Source of the DNA: Salipiger sp. CCB-MM3 | GTDB taxonomy: Bacteria; Pseudomonadota; Alphaproteobacteria; Rhodobacterales; Rhodobacteraceae | Assembly: GCF_001687105.1 (NCBI RefSeq) | Contig: NZ_CP014596.1 | Location: forward strand, 310,001 to 374,000 | Reading direction: 5' to 3' | Length of the DNA: 64,000 bases | In this document: one piece after another, positions 8,069 through 16,699 of the stretch | How positions within the stretch are numbered: position 1 is the first letter of the stretch | Layout of the letters: every line of letters begins with the position of its first letter | Program-made: the position numbers and the translations under genes | Notes under the pieces: generated by a model | The model's database searches: none | The model's input: only the letters and a program-made list of their open reading frames with translations | What the model was told of the DNA's origin: nothing

Positions 8069-8434
8069 ATGGATCAGGACCTTCAAATCGGCGCACGGTT
8101 GATGCCGCTCTTCGAAAGCCGCCTCGGGCTCGGCAAGGGCAGTTTCGAGAAGCGCGCAAGCCGCGCGGCGCATCGCCTGCCGCGGTGGGCGCGGCGCGAT
8201 CTGGCACAGCTGCGCGCGGCGCAGGGCATGACCGGCCACCCCAAGCTCGCCAAACAGATCGATATGCAAGCGCTGCGCCGGGCCGAAACCCGCGTCGCCG
8301 CCCATCTCGAGGGCATCGACGCCAAGGCCCGCCGCCGCTACTGGCAGTTGGGCGTTCTGGGCGGGCTGATGTTCAACCTCGCCCTGCTCGCGGCGCTGCT
8401 TTTTGCGGGATATTACCTTCTGATGCGCAGCTGA
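8069..8434 (+). CDS. Small C-tail-anchored membrane protein of unknown function
   Basis: A 121-residue protein starting MDQDLQIGARLMPLFE. The first 90 residues are highly basic with many Arg and Ala and likely form helices; a single hydrophobic segment near the C-terminus (about 98-118, LGVLGGLMFNLALLAALLFAGYYLL) should anchor it in the membrane with the basic part in the cytoplasm. I do not recognise a named family. Its last 22 nt overlap, on the opposite strand, the end of the NUDIX gene. A longer in-frame start at 7958 exists but overlaps the promoter side of the hydrolase gene and is less likely. Confidence 0.65.
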   Translation: MDQDLQIGARLMPLFESRLGLGKGSFEKRASRAAHRLPRWARRDLAQLRAAQGMTGHPKLAKQIDMQALRRAETRVAAHLEGIDAKARRRYWQLGVLGGLMFNLALLAALLFAGYYLLMRS

Positions 8435-9147
8435 CGGCGCGGGCGGTCGCTTTCGGGCTGGTCCGGCGCGCGGCCCCGCAGGCGCAGGAAGAGGCTTTCC
8501 TCGTCATCATTGCGGAAGAACGGCACCGAGCGCGGCGGCTTGCGGTCTTCGACGCGGGCGGCGACCTCGGCCAGCACCACCTCGGTGATGAACGGCAGAT
8601 CGAAGCGGCGCACCTCGTCGAGCGGCACCCATTGCAGGTGCGACAGCTCATCCGAGGCGGCAGAGAAATCATCGGGGTCGCTGCGCAGCGCCTCGGCCTC
8701 GACAAGGAAGAAGCGCGCATCGAAACGGCGCGGACGGCCCGGCGGGGTGATCGCGCGGAATACGAACTGCAGCGCCGAGGCGTCGGGGCGGTGGCCGGTC
8801 TCGGCAAACCCTTCCCAGCCCTCCGGCGCAACCGGCCATTTGCCCGGCCAGCCAAGGATCTGCCCGGTCTCTTCCCAAAGCTCGCGGATGGCCGCCGCCG
8901 CCAGCGCATTGGCACGGCCCGCGGGCGCATCCTCGGCCAGCCGCGCGGCGCAGAGCGCGGGCAGCGGGCCAGCCAGCTTCACCTCGGCATCGACCTCGTC
9001 CACCGCGCCGCCGGGAAACACGAACTTGTTGGGCATGAAGGCCGCCGCGGCGCCGCGCTGGCCCATCAGGATGCTGGGACGGCTGTCCCGGTCGCGCAGC
9101 ACGATCACCGTGGATGCGTCGCGGATCGCTGTCTTGTCGCTGCTCAT
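8413..9147 (-). CDS. NUDIX hydrolase with interrupted Nudix box (NUDT19-like)
   Basis: A 244-residue protein. The Nudix signature is split: the first half is FVFPGGAVDE and the second half AAIRELWEETG, separated by about 35 residues rather than the usual few. Such an insertion is a mark of the NUDT19/RP2p coenzyme A diphosphatase group. The catalytic REXXEE helix is intact, so the enzyme should hydrolyse a nucleoside diphosphate linked to another group, possibly CoA or acyl-CoA. The ATG at 9147 follows a weak purine-rich site. It lies 53 nt downstream of the DUF983 gene and is probably in its operon. The 3' end overlaps the convergent small membrane gene by 22 bp. Confidence 0.86.
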   Translation of the reverse strand: MSSDKTAIRDASTVIVLRDRDSRPSILMGQRGAAAAFMPNKFVFPGGAVDEVDAEVKLAGPLPALCAARLAEDAPAGRANALAAAAIRELWEETGQILGWPGKWPVAPEGWEGFAETGHRPDASALQFVFRAITPPGRPRRFDARFFLVEAEALRSDPDDFSAASDELSHLQWVPLDEVRRFDLPFITEVVLAEVAARVEDRKPPRSVPFFRNDDEESLFLRLRGRAPDQPESDRPRRQLRIRR

Positions 9148-9200
9148 GCCTCTGCCCTGCCTTCCTGCGGTCTTATCGGCGGGGACGTCGTTGCGCGGGC

Positions 9201-9632
9201 TCAGGGCTCGCGCGCGAAACCATGCATCTCGCGCGCCCATTGGAAGCCCACGATCGCCCCCTTCAGTCGCGGCAGAAGGTAGAGGGAAAGCCCGATGCAG
9301 CCAATAAGGAAGATCGTGATCAGGATCAGCGGCTCAGGCCGCCACGTGGTGAACACCCAAAGCAGCGCCGGCGCCATGATGTGGCCGACGATGAGGATCG
9401 TCAGATAGGCCGGGCCGTCGTCGGCGCGGTGGTGATGCAGATCCTCGCGGCACACGGGGCAATGATCGCGCACCTTAAGATAGGAGCGCAGAATCGGCCC
9501 GTTGCCGCAACTCGGACAGCGCCGACGAAAGCCGCGCCAGACGGCGGGCCATGTCTCACGCTCGGCGCTCGCGGTAGCGGAGCCGGCGGGTGGTTTAGCC
9601 GGCATGCCGGTCTCCGGCGGCAAATGGGACAT
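9201..9632 (-). CDS. DUF983 membrane protein with zinc ribbon
   Basis: A 143-residue protein. The cytoplasmic N-terminal part has a treble-clef style zinc ribbon, CPSCGNG followed by CPVCRED, then two membrane segments (about 75-95 TILIVGHIMAPALLWVF and 100-120 LILITIFLIGCIGLSLYLL). This is the DUF983 family, common in alphaproteobacteria and of unknown function. The ATG at 9632 has GAGG eight nt upstream; longer in-frame starts (9653, 9671) lack a good site. It leads a two-gene unit with the NUDIX hydrolase. Confidence 0.85.
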   Translation of the reverse strand: MSHLPPETGMPAKPPAGSATASAERETWPAVWRGFRRRCPSCGNGPILRSYLKVRDHCPVCREDLHHHRADDGPAYLTILIVGHIMAPALLWVFTTWRPEPLILITIFLIGCIGLSLYLLPRLKGAIVGFQWAREMHGFAREP

Positions 9633-9899
9633 AGAAGGCACCTCGGTTTGCATCGCACAAAGGTGGCGCATGGGCCCTCACGTTTAAAGAGGACAGAGGC
9701 GCGCAGCGGCGTGTTGTCGCAAATGTCGGGCCGCAGATGCAGCTTTCCAAGGGTTTCGCAGGGTGGGTCGGGCTGGCGCGTTCGCGCGGCCCGATATGTG
9801 CCTAAGGGCGCCAGCGTTTAGCGCCGCGCCCTGAGGTCAGAGGTCGCAATGCATTGGTCGTTGAGCCCGCCCCGCCCCAGCCACCGCGCCTGCGGGCGA

Positions 9900-10235
9900 T
9901 CAGATCCCGCGGCACAGGCTTTCGGCGCGATTGACGAAGGCCGAATAGCGCTTCCAGAAATCGCGGTCCGAGCTGCGGTCAGACTGACGCACTTCCTGCG
10001 CGCGATGAGGATCGCGATAGAAGCCGACCGCCTTGCGCTGGTCGCCATAGCTGAGTTCGGTGTCCGCCGCAGCCTGCACGCAACCGCAGAGCGCCCGGCT
10101 GCGCGCCTTGCGGTCGGAATTCATGCACGCCTTGCTGACCGGTCCGGTCGCGAAGCGCGTCACGTCATAGTCGCGCGAGCCGCCGCCGCAGCCCGCCACG
10201 AACGCGAGAATCGTCACCAGATAAATTGGCTTCAT
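9900..10235 (-). CDS. Small lipoprotein, conserved hypothetical
   Basis: A 111-residue protein starting MKPIYLVTILAFVAGCGGG, a lipoprotein signal with the lipobox AFVAGC, so it should be lipidated and membrane attached. The mature part has three further Cys (ACMNSD, ALCGCVQ) that could form disulfides and a charged block DPHRAQEVRQSDRSSDRDFW. I recall similar short lipoproteins in Roseobacters but no established function. The start at 10235 is chosen because it begins the signal peptide; 10247 is a possible alternative. Confidence 0.72.
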   Translation of the reverse strand: MKPIYLVTILAFVAGCGGGSRDYDVTRFATGPVSKACMNSDRKARSRALCGCVQAAADTELSYGDQRKAVGFYRDPHRAQEVRQSDRSSDRDFWKRYSAFVNRAESLCRGI

Positions 10236-10674
10236 CCGCCTGCCCATTCGCTGCCCTTGCCTGTGCCTCCGGGGCTTTGCGCCCTCCTCATCGAGGCTTT
10301 GCACCAGAATGCCCCATGCGCACGGGTTTTTCAATTCACCGATTCGTTGCTGGACGCAGCGATCATTGGCCCTAGCGCGATCGTCCTGCCGCCGTTTTGG
10401 GGGCGCTGCCCCCTCTTGGCCTGCGGCCAATTCACCCCCGGCGTATTTGTCAGAGAGAAGAAGGGGCTAGCCTTGCGCCATGGGGGTTTGCGCCCATACA
10501 GAGCGCGTGGGAACGGGTGCCGGCGCGCTGCGCGCGCGGTGCTGAAACGGCGGGCGATCGTGCGCCGGGGGCGGCGGGGCGGCAGCGCGTTGCCACCGCG
10601 AGGGGCGTGACGCCGCGAAGGCCCGCGCGCGCGGGCTTGACCGGGCGCGAAAACCCTTACATATCGACCCAATC
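10236..10674. other. Intergenic region upstream of lepA, no gene seen
   Basis: About 440 bp between the divergent lipoprotein and lepA genes. It contains one copy of the double-hairpin repeat family (10399-10463). The remainder is GC-rich with no convincing coding frame, RNA gene or clear promoter box. Confidence 0.5.
10399..10463 (-). repeat. Double-hairpin intergenic repeat, copy 1
   Basis: Reads on the minus strand as CTTCTTCTCT, an AAATACGCCGGGGG block, a small hairpin (GGCCGCAGGCC) and the perfect stem-loop GGGGGCAGCGCCCCC. The same order of blocks is found at 32903-32964, 33965-34026 and 36241-36301, and in weaker form at 44053-44118. It lies between divergent genes, so a terminator role for a neighbour is not obvious here. 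Confidence 0.75.
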
Positions 10675-12477
10675 ATGACCGATCTCGCGCATATCCGTAA
10701 CTTCTCCATCGTTGCCCACATCGACCACGGGAAATCCACCCTGGCCGACCGGCTGATTCAGCTCACCGGCACCGTCGCCGAACGCGACATGCAGGAGCAA
10801 ATGCTCGACTCGATGGATATCGAGCGCGAGCGGGGCATCACCATCAAGGCCAACACCGTCCGCATCGAATATCCGGCGCAGGACGGCGAGACCTATGTGC
10901 TGAACCTCATCGACACGCCCGGCCACGTCGACTTCGCCTATGAAGTCGCGCGCTCGATGCATGCGGTCGAAGGCTCGCTGCTGGTGGTCGACGCCACGCA
11001 GGGGGTCGAGGCGCAGACGCTGGCCAATGTCTACACCGCCATCGACGCCGATCATGAGATCGTGCCGGTGCTCAACAAAGTCGACCTGCCCGCCGCCGAA
11101 CCCGACCGGGTAAAAGAGCAGATCGAGGATGTGATCGGCATCGACGCTTCCAACGCCTGCCTGATCTCGGCCAAGACCGGCGTCGGCATCCCCGACGTGC
11201 TGGAAGCCATCGTGCAGCGCCTGCCCGCCCCGACGGAGGGCGACCGCAACAAGCCGCTGAAGGCGATGCTGGTGGATTCCAAATACGACCAGTATCTCGG
11301 CGTGATCTGTATCGTGCGGATCATCGACGGCGTGCTGAAGAAGGGCGACCGCATCCGCATGATGAAGACCGGCGGCACCTATGATGTCGACGATGTCGGC
11401 GTCTACCGCCCCAAGATGACCAACGTGCAGGAACTCGGCCCGGGCGAGATCGGCTATCTCAACGCCTCGATCAAACAGGTCCGCGACACCCGCGTCGGCG
11501 ACACGATCACCCACGAGAAAAAGCAATGCGCCGACCCGCTGCCGGGCTTCAAACCCTCGGTGCCGGTGGTGTTCTGCGGGCTCTTCCCGGTGGATGCGAA
11601 TGACTTCGAAGACATGCGCGACGCCATCGAGAAGCTGGCGCTGAACGACGCGTCCTTCACCTTCGAGATGGAAACCTCGGCGGCGCTCGGCTTCGGCTTC
11701 CGCTGCGGCTTCCTCGGGCTGCTGCACCTCGAGGTGATCCGCGACCGTCTCGAGCGCGAGTATGGCATCGAGCTGATCACCACCGCGCCGTCGGTGATCT
11801 ACCACCTCTACACCAAGGACGGCGAGCGCCGCGACCTGCACAACCCCGCCGACATGCCCGACATGTCGACCGTGGATCACATCGAAGAGCCGCGCATTAA
11901 AGCCACCATCATGGTGCCCGACGAGTATCTCGGCGACGTGCTGAAACTGTGCCAAGAGCGCCGCGGCCTGCAGCTCGACCTGACCTATGTGGGCGGGCGC
12001 GCGATGACGGTCTACGATCTGCCGCTCAATGAGGTGGTCTTCGACTTCTACGACCGGCTGAAATCGGTGACCAAGGGCTATGCCTCTTTCGATTACGACA
12101 TGATCGGCTACCGCGAGGACAACCTCGTGAAGATGTCGATCCTGGTGAACGACGAGCCGGTCGACGCGCTGGCGATGATGGTGCACCGCGAGCGCGCCGA
12201 GATGCGCGGCCGCGCCATGTGCGAGAAGCTCAAAGAGCTGATCCCGCGCCACATGTTCAAGATCCCGATCCAGGCTGCGATCGGCGGCAAGGTGATCGCG
12301 CGCGAGACCCTGTCGGCGATGCGCAAGGATGTGACCGCCAAATGCTACGGCGGCGACGCCACGCGGAAGAAGAAACTGCTCGAGAAGCAGAAGGCCGGTA
12401 AGAAGAAGATGCGGCAGTTCGGCAAGGTCGAGATCCCGCAGGAGGCCTTCATCTCCGCACTCAAGATGGACAGCTGA
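10675..12477 (+). CDS. lepA: Elongation factor 4 (LepA), back-translocase GTPase
   Basis: A 600-residue translational GTPase of the usual LepA length. The G domain (about 1-185) has G1 [10 protein letters not shown]2/switch [14 protein letters not shown]3 DTPGHVDF and G4 NKVDLP. Domains II and III follow, then the LepA-specific C-terminal domain ending near [19 protein letters not shown]4 acts on stalled ribosomes and helps elongation under ionic or temperature stress. The gene stands alone; a GC-rich hairpin follows at 12508-12536. The ribosome site ahead of the ATG is weak. Confidence 0.98.
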   Translation: MTDLAHIRNFSIVAHIDHGKSTLADRLIQLTGTVAERDMQEQMLDSMDIERERGITIKANTVRIEYPAQDGETYVLNLIDTPGHVDFAYEVARSMHAVEGSLLVVDATQGVEAQTLANVYTAIDADHEIVPVLNKVDLPAAEPDRVKEQIEDVIGIDASNACLISAKTGVGIPDVLEAIVQRLPAPTEGDRNKPLKAMLVDSKYDQYLGVICIVRIIDGVLKKGDRIRMMKTGGTYDVDDVGVYRPKMTNVQELGPGEIGYLNASIKQVRDTRVGDTITHEKKQCADPLPGFKPSVPVVFCGLFPVDANDFEDMRDAIEKLALNDASFTFEMETSAALGFGFRCGFLGLLHLEVIRDRLEREYGIELITTAPSVIYHLYTKDGERRDLHNPADMPDMSTVDHIEEPRIKATIMVPDEYLGDVLKLCQERRGLQLDLTYVGGRAMTVYDLPLNEVVFDFYDRLKSVTKGYASFDYDMIGYREDNLVKMSILVNDEPVDALAMMVHRERAEMRGRAMCEKLKELIPRHMFKIPIQAAIGGKVIARETLSAMRKDVTAKCYGGDATRKKKLLEKQKAGKKKMRQFGKVEIPQEAFISALKMDS

Positions 12478-12507
12478 CCCGGGGCATCCCGGTTTGGTAT
12501 GGAACGG

Positions 12508-12536
12508 AAGGCCGGGGCGAATGCGCCCCGGCCTTT
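12508..12536 (+). terminator. Intrinsic terminator after lepA
   Basis: A 12-bp perfect stem, AAGGCCGGGGCG with CGCCCCGGCCTT, and a 4-nt loop, begins 30 nt after the lepA stop. The T run is short (TTT), so termination may be partial. Confidence 0.65.
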
Positions 12537-12603
12537 CACGTTGGGCCCCGCGCGGGGCCGCGCTACATCCCCTCTTCACCGCCATCTGCATGGGAGCTTT
12601 CCG

Positions 12604-13302
12604 ATGCCCGCACCGAAGATCCTGAGACCCTGCGTGGGCGCCACCGTGGCGCTGCTGGTCTCCACCGCCTCCCTGTCCGCCGCGATCTGCGACTACCGGC
12701 CCAGCCGGCTGGTCGGCGACGCCGTGGGCGATGCTGCGCGCGCCGCGACCGATGCGGCCCGGCAGGTGACCGGCACGACGGGCGAAGGCGGCTTTTACAC
12801 GCTGGTCAACGCCACCAGCGGCCTCACGCTGCTGGGCGGCAAGCTGGCCGCCTCGGGCGGCGCGGCGGGGCTGCTGGAGGGTGGCGGCGCGGCCGCAGCC
12901 GCGGCGGCGGCCAACCCGGCGATCTGGGTTCCGGCGCTGATCCTCGGCGCGGGCGGCGCGGGTTATGAGGCCACCTGCGCCTATTTCGTCGACGAGCGCA
13001 TCACCGATTACGACACGGTGCTGATGATCATGCGCGACTTCGAGGCCCATGCCGACCCGCGCTTTTTCCGTCTCGAAGAAGACACGCTGACGCCCTTCAT
13101 CGAGGTGCAGGACGAGACCGGCACACGCGCCGCCTATAAGATCGAGGATCTCTACATCGTCGACGGCATGCTCAAGCACCGCAACTGGGGGCCGAACCGC
13201 AAGATCGGCCGGGTGGTCTTTGTGCCCGATGATGCGCCCAGCGAAGCGCTGCCCGAGGCGCAGATCGAAACGCAAATCGAAGAGGCCGCGCCGCTAGAGT
13301 GA
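12604..13302 (+). CDS. Secreted or membrane-associated protein, unknown function
   Basis: A 232-residue protein with a signal peptide (MPAPKILRPCVGATVALLVSTASLSA, cleavage near 27). The middle (about 60-125) is a long Gly/Ala-rich hydrophobic stretch, including an alanine run and NPAIWVPALILGAGGAGYEA, that could insert in a membrane or form a glycine-zipper. The C-terminal part is acidic and ends with Glu-rich repeats (ALPEAQIETQIEEAAP). Two Cys (CDYRP and TCAYF) may pair. I do not recognise the family. The ATG at 12604 follows GGGAG. Confidence 0.7.
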   Translation: MPAPKILRPCVGATVALLVSTASLSAAICDYRPSRLVGDAVGDAARAATDAARQVTGTTGEGGFYTLVNATSGLTLLGGKLAASGGAAGLLEGGGAAAAAAAANPAIWVPALILGAGGAGYEATCAYFVDERITDYDTVLMIMRDFEAHADPRFFRLEEDTLTPFIEVQDETGTRAAYKIEDLYIVDGMLKHRNWGPNRKIGRVVFVPDDAPSEALPEAQIETQIEEAAPLE

Positions 13303-13334
13303 GGCGCAGCCAAATGCGCCTCCCCCCGCACGAA

Positions 13335-13358
13335 AAGAGCCGCCCCCGAAGGGACGGC
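13335..13358. terminator. Possible bidirectional terminator
   Basis: An imperfect hairpin, GAGCCGCCC with GGGACGGCTC, lies between the convergent secreted-protein and DUF4168 genes and is preceded by an AAAA run that would be a T run on the minus strand. Confidence 0.4.
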
Positions 13359-13384
13359 TCGCAATGACCGGTATGTGAGGGGGG

Positions 13385-13834
13385 TCACTCAGTCATTGTC
13401 TCGGGGCTGGCGGGCGTGCGCTCCTGCAGCATCGCCATGATGCGCTCGTTGAGCTGCGGGTCGGCCTGCGCCGCCTGACCGATCTCGTTGTAGGTGTTGA
13501 CGTCCATGCCGTCGGTCTCGTTCACCGCGTCGGCCATTTCGGCCTGCGCTTCCTCGACCAGCTTCTGCTTCCCTTCGGGCTCTTCCACGCCCTCGATCTG
13601 CATCATGTAGTCCTGCTGCACCGCCTGCACCTGCGTGGCGGCATCGACAAAGGCGGTCAGCTGCTCGTCGCTGAAATCAGCCGCCGGTGCCGGAGTCTCG
13701 ACCGGAGCCTGGCTTTGCGCCGGGGCTTCTGCGGGGGCTTCGGGCGTGGCGGTCTGCGCCATCACCGAAGCCATGGGGGCCGCAACCAGCGCTGCGATGA
13801 CAGTGGACTTGAGCAGGGTCGACTTGAGTTTCAT
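13385..13834 (-). CDS. Secreted DUF4168-like protein
   Basis: A 149-residue protein with a signal peptide (MKLKSTLLKSTVIAALVAAPMASVMA), then a Pro/Ala/Glu-rich linker, then an acidic helical domain starting ADFSDEQLTAFVDAATQVQAV. FSDEQL plus a helical region ending in a QLNERIMAMLQ block fits DUF4168, a periplasmic or secreted family of unknown function. The ATG at 13834 has GGAG seven nt upstream. Monocistronic. Confidence 0.8.
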   Translation of the reverse strand: MKLKSTLLKSTVIAALVAAPMASVMAQTATPEAPAEAPAQSQAPVETPAPAADFSDEQLTAFVDAATQVQAVQQDYMMQIEGVEEPEGKQKLVEEAQAEMADAVNETDGMDVNTYNEIGQAAQADPQLNERIMAMLQERTPASPETMTE

Positions 13835-14282
13835 AGAAGTCTCCTTCCGTTTGCCTGTCGACGCGGGGGTATCCCGCGGCGTTGAGGCTGAGCTAGTCGC
13901 CAAACCCGGTCGTTTCAAAGCCCGCCGCGCCAAAACCCGATGATCTGGCAAGGACTTGCCGTCAGGCCGCCATGGCGGCGGCGGCGCTCTGCCCGTCAAA
14001 TCCCGCTCGCGGAACATCGCCGGGCGCGCGGCGGCAAACGGGCGGTGAGACGCCCAGCGGATCACAGCCGCTTGAGCCACCCTTTCATGTGGAGCGTGGA
14101 CACCCAAAGAGGCGCCATTCGCGCTGAAACGCGCATCCCGCGCCGCCAGCAATGCGCGCCGCCGCGCCCGATCGCGGGCAAGCCTCTGCCAAATCGCGGT
14201 CCTGTGCCTCGCGCCCCGGCTAACGCCATGTTATGCCGTGACTGTCCCGCGTGTTTCGGGACGGTGATGCAGGGAGGGCATC
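13835..14282. other. Intergenic region, no gene seen
   Basis: About 450 bp between the divergent DUF4168 and methyltransferase genes. Open frames here are Arg/Pro/Ala-rich read-throughs without ribosome sites or recognisable content. I see no RNA gene or repeat. Confidence 0.5.
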
Positions 14283-14951
14283 TTGGATCCACGCGCCGCC
14301 ACAACCGTCTACGCCCGCTGGGCTCCGATCTACGATCAGACGTTCGGAGCCATCACGCAGGCCGCGCGCCGCGCCGCCTGCCGCCGGGTCGAAGGGCCCG
14401 AGGGCGGAACGGTGCTCGAGGTCGGGGTCGGCACCGGGCTCTCGCTGCCGCTGCTGCCGCGCCACATGAAGGTGACCGGCGTCGATTACAGCGCCGAGAT
14501 GCTGGCGCAGGCCAAGCGCCGCGTCGCCCGGATGCAGCTTCCGCATATCGCCGCCCTGCAGCGTATGGATGCGCGCAAGCTTGAGTTCGCCGACGGCAGT
14601 TTCGACCGGGTCGTGGCCATGCATATGATCTCGGTGGTGCCCGAGCCCCAGCGCGTCATGCGCGAGATGGTGCGGGTGCTCAAACCCGGCGGCCAGCTCA
14701 TCATGTCGAACCATTTCGCCCGCAAACAGGGGCCGCTGGCGCATCTGTCCCGCCGCACGGCGAAATTCGCCGACCGCATCGGCTGGCACTCGGATTTCGA
14801 CATCTCGGTGGTGCTGGACACGCCGGGGCTTCGGCTGGTCGAGCGGCGGGCGCTGCCGCCGGTGGGAATGATGACCCTGCTGGTGCTCGAACGCACCGAA
14901 GAGGCGATTGCCCCCTGCCCGGCAAATACGGCAGCCCAGCCCCAGGGGTAA
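14283..14951 (+). CDS. pmtA: Class I SAM methyltransferase, PmtA-like (phosphatidylethanolamine N-methyltransferase)
   Basis: A 222-residue Rossmann methyltransferase. Motif I is VLEVGVGTGLSL, followed by VTGVDYSAEML (motif II) and LKPGGQLIMSNH (motif IV region). These blocks and the length match the Rhodobacter sphaeroides type of PmtA, which methylates phosphatidylethanolamine stepwise to phosphatidylcholine at the inner membrane. The start is a TTG at 14283 with AGGGAGG five nt upstream. Monocistronic, convergent with the SDR gene. Another small-molecule methyltransferase is possible. Confidence 0.75.
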   Translation: MDPRAATTVYARWAPIYDQTFGAITQAARRAACRRVEGPEGGTVLEVGVGTGLSLPLLPRHMKVTGVDYSAEMLAQAKRRVARMQLPHIAALQRMDARKLEFADGSFDRVVAMHMISVVPEPQRVMREMVRVLKPGGQLIMSNHFARKQGPLAHLSRRTAKFADRIGWHSDFDISVVLDTPGLRLVERRALPPVGMMTLLVLERTEEAIAPCPANTAAQPQG

Positions 14952-14988
14952 ACTCGGGCTGAACTGGCAAGCTGAACCGCAGCCCGCG

Positions 14989-15756
14989 TTACGCGAGCAT
15001 CTGGCAATCGCCGCAGATCGACACCGCCTGCCCCGAGATGGTCCGCCCGCGCGGGCTGGCGAGGAACAGGATCTGGTCGGCGATCTGCTGCGGCTCGACG
15101 TATTCCTTGAGCGAGGTATAGGAAAACGCCGCCGCTTCGACCTCGTCGAAGCTTTTGCCAAGCCGCTGCGCCTTGGCCTCCAGAACCCGTCGCTGGCGGT
15201 CACCGGCGACAATGCCCGGCAGGATCGCATTTGCCCGGATCCCGCTGCCGCCCAGTTCGATCGACAGCGACTTGGTAAAGCCGATCACCCCCCATTTCGC
15301 CGCCGCATAGGGCGTCCGCAGCGCAAAGCCGACGCGCCCGGCCATGGACGACAGGTTGATGATCGAGGCATTGCCGCTTTCGCGCAGCGCCGGGACCGCG
15401 TGCCGCACGCAGTGGAACTGCGAACTGAGACAGACCGTCAGGCAACGCTCCCATTCCGCCGGATCGATCTCCTCCACCGGCCCCGTCGGCCCGGCGATCC
15501 CGGCGTTGTTGACCAGCACGTCGAGACCGCCAAGCTCGGCGATGGCCGCCTGCATGAAGCTCTCGATCTGCGCCGGGTCCGAGACGTCGCAGCGCTGGCG
15601 CCAGACCTCCTCCGGCAGCGCGGCAAGCGCCGCCTCGTCGATGTCGCAGGTGGCCACACGCGCGCCTTCGGCCAGAAACCCCTCGACGATGGCCCGCCCA
15701 ATACCCTGCGCGCCCGCGGTCACGATGACCCGCGCGCCTTCAAGTTCCAAATTCAC
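14989..15756 (-). CDS. Short-chain dehydrogenase/reductase
   Basis: A 255-residue classical SDR. The cofactor motif is TAGAQGIG (TGxxxGxG type), then NNAG, catalytic Ser in INLSSMAG, and YAAAK (Tyr and Lys of the active site). Asp at the end of beta-2 (TCDID) suggests NAD rather than NADP. The start is a GTG at 15756 with a perfect AGGAGGAGG seven nt upstream; this overlaps the GntR stop by 4 nt (GTGA). It probably oxidises a hydroxyl of a sugar or hydroxy acid controlled by the adjacent GntR; the substrate is not known. Confidence 0.9.
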   Translation of the reverse strand: MNLELEGARVIVTAGAQGIGRAIVEGFLAEGARVATCDIDEAALAALPEEVWRQRCDVSDPAQIESFMQAAIAELGGLDVLVNNAGIAGPTGPVEEIDPAEWERCLTVCLSSQFHCVRHAVPALRESGNASIINLSSMAGRVGFALRTPYAAAKWGVIGFTKSLSIELGGSGIRANAILPGIVAGDRQRRVLEAKAQRLGKSFDEVEAAAFSYTSLKEYVEPQQIADQILFLASPRGRTISGQAVSICGDCQMLA

Positions 15757-16490
15757 GGTAACAACCTCCTCCTGCTGTCTTCCAATTCCTCCTCCGCGCG
15801 CGCCCGGATCAGTTCCGAGGCCACGCGAATGTCTTCGGTCACCGCCAGCGCCGCCTCCTCGGCGTCGCGCGCCTCCAGCGCCTCGCACAGCTGCCGGTGG
15901 TGGCTGCGCGAATGGTGCGTGCGCGAGCGCGTCATCTCCTCTTCCAGCGGCAGGCTGCTCACCCCGATGTCGTAGTTGATGATCGGCCCGGCCTTGAGCC
16001 AGAGCATGCGGATCACATCCATAAGCACCGGCGATCCCGCCGCGCGATACAGCGCGAAATGCAGGTCCTTGTTGGCCGCCACCGGCTCGGCGGTGCCATA
16101 GGCGCTGTCGAGCAGATCCTCGAACCGCGCCGCCAGCGCCAGAATCTCTTCGATCTGCTCGGGCGAGGCGCGCTCTGCCGCCAGCCGCGCCGCCTGCCCT
16201 TCGGTGAGCATGCGCATCTCGGTCAGATCCTCGAACTCCGCGGCACTGATCAGCGGCACCTGCACCGCGCGCTTCGGCTCGACCAGCAGCGCGCCACTGG
16301 CGGCCAACCGACTCACCGCCTCGCGCACCGGCATCATCGACACATCCAGCCGCTCGGCCAGATCGCGCAGCGAAATGCGATCGCGCGGCTTGAGTTGACC
16401 CGAAAGCAGCATCTCGCACAGCGTTTCATGCACCTGATCGGCCAAGGTGCGCGGCCGTTGCTGCGGCGGATTCTCTGAAATTTGCCCCAT
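15753..16490 (-). CDS. GntR-family (FadR/FCD) transcriptional regulator
   Basis: About 245 residues. The N-terminal winged helix (about 15-75) reads LADQVHETLCEMLLSGQLKP with LAERLDVSMMPVREAVSRL, typical GntR. An all-helical FCD ligand domain follows with metal-binding-type His residues (KDLHFALYRAAG and THHSRSHHRQL). The start at 16490 is chosen for length and a GGGGA site; the frame runs open further upstream. It is the first gene of a two-gene operon with the SDR and probably binds the dyads at 16534-16550 and 16628-16640 upstream of itself. Confidence 0.9.
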   Translation of the reverse strand: MGQISENPPQQRPRTLADQVHETLCEMLLSGQLKPRDRISLRDLAERLDVSMMPVREAVSRLAASGALLVEPKRAVQVPLISAAEFEDLTEMRMLTEGQAARLAAERASPEQIEEILALAARFEDLLDSAYGTAEPVAANKDLHFALYRAAGSPVLMDVIRMLWLKAGPIINYDIGVSSLPLEEEMTRSRTHHSRSHHRQLCEALEARDAEEAALAVTEDIRVASELIRARAEEELEDSRRRLLP

Positions 16491-16533
16491 GTCCCCTAAC
16501 TCCCCGTTGACTCTTACCAAGCCCTTCTGCAAC

Positions 16534-16550
16534 TGTGATCTCAGATCACA
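16534..16550. promoter_or_regulatory. Palindromic operator candidate for GntR regulator
   Basis: TGTGATCT-C-AGATCACA is a perfect 17-nt palindrome 44 bp upstream of the gntR start. A second TGTGATCT half-site lies at 16633-16640, and AGATCACACCAGA (16543-16555) is the exact reverse complement of 16628-16640. Such paired dyads ahead of a GntR gene suggest autoregulation by DNA looping or two-site binding. Confidence 0.55.
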
Positions 16551-16627
16551 CCAGAACGGACAAGACCGCAACAGTAGATCGCGTGGCAAGGGAGGAAAGA
16601 CTGCCGCACGAACTCGGGTCACCAGAA

Positions 16628-16640
16628 TCTGGTGTGATCT
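16628..16640. promoter_or_regulatory. Second arm of the GntR-region inverted repeat
   Basis: TCTGGTGTGATCT pairs exactly with 16543-16555, 72 nt away. It contains TGTGATCT, the half-site of the palindrome at 16534-16550. The role as a regulator site is inferred from position. Confidence 0.45.
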
Positions 16641-16699
16641 CTTCAAAGACGCGCGGGAGAGGACATTGCCGCACCCTTACGCGGACTTGAGGCACATCC

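Noticed and set aside
10657-13275. An 872-residue open frame on the minus strand across lepA
   Set aside because: It is fully antisense to lepA, is rich in His, Arg, Gly and Asp as expected of a GC-rich shadow frame, and has no recognisable domain.
13385-14152. A longer version of the DUF4168 protein with 106 extra N-terminal residues
   Set aside because: The extension is Arg/Pro/Ala-rich and would bury the signal peptide that begins at 13834, which has its own good ribosome site.
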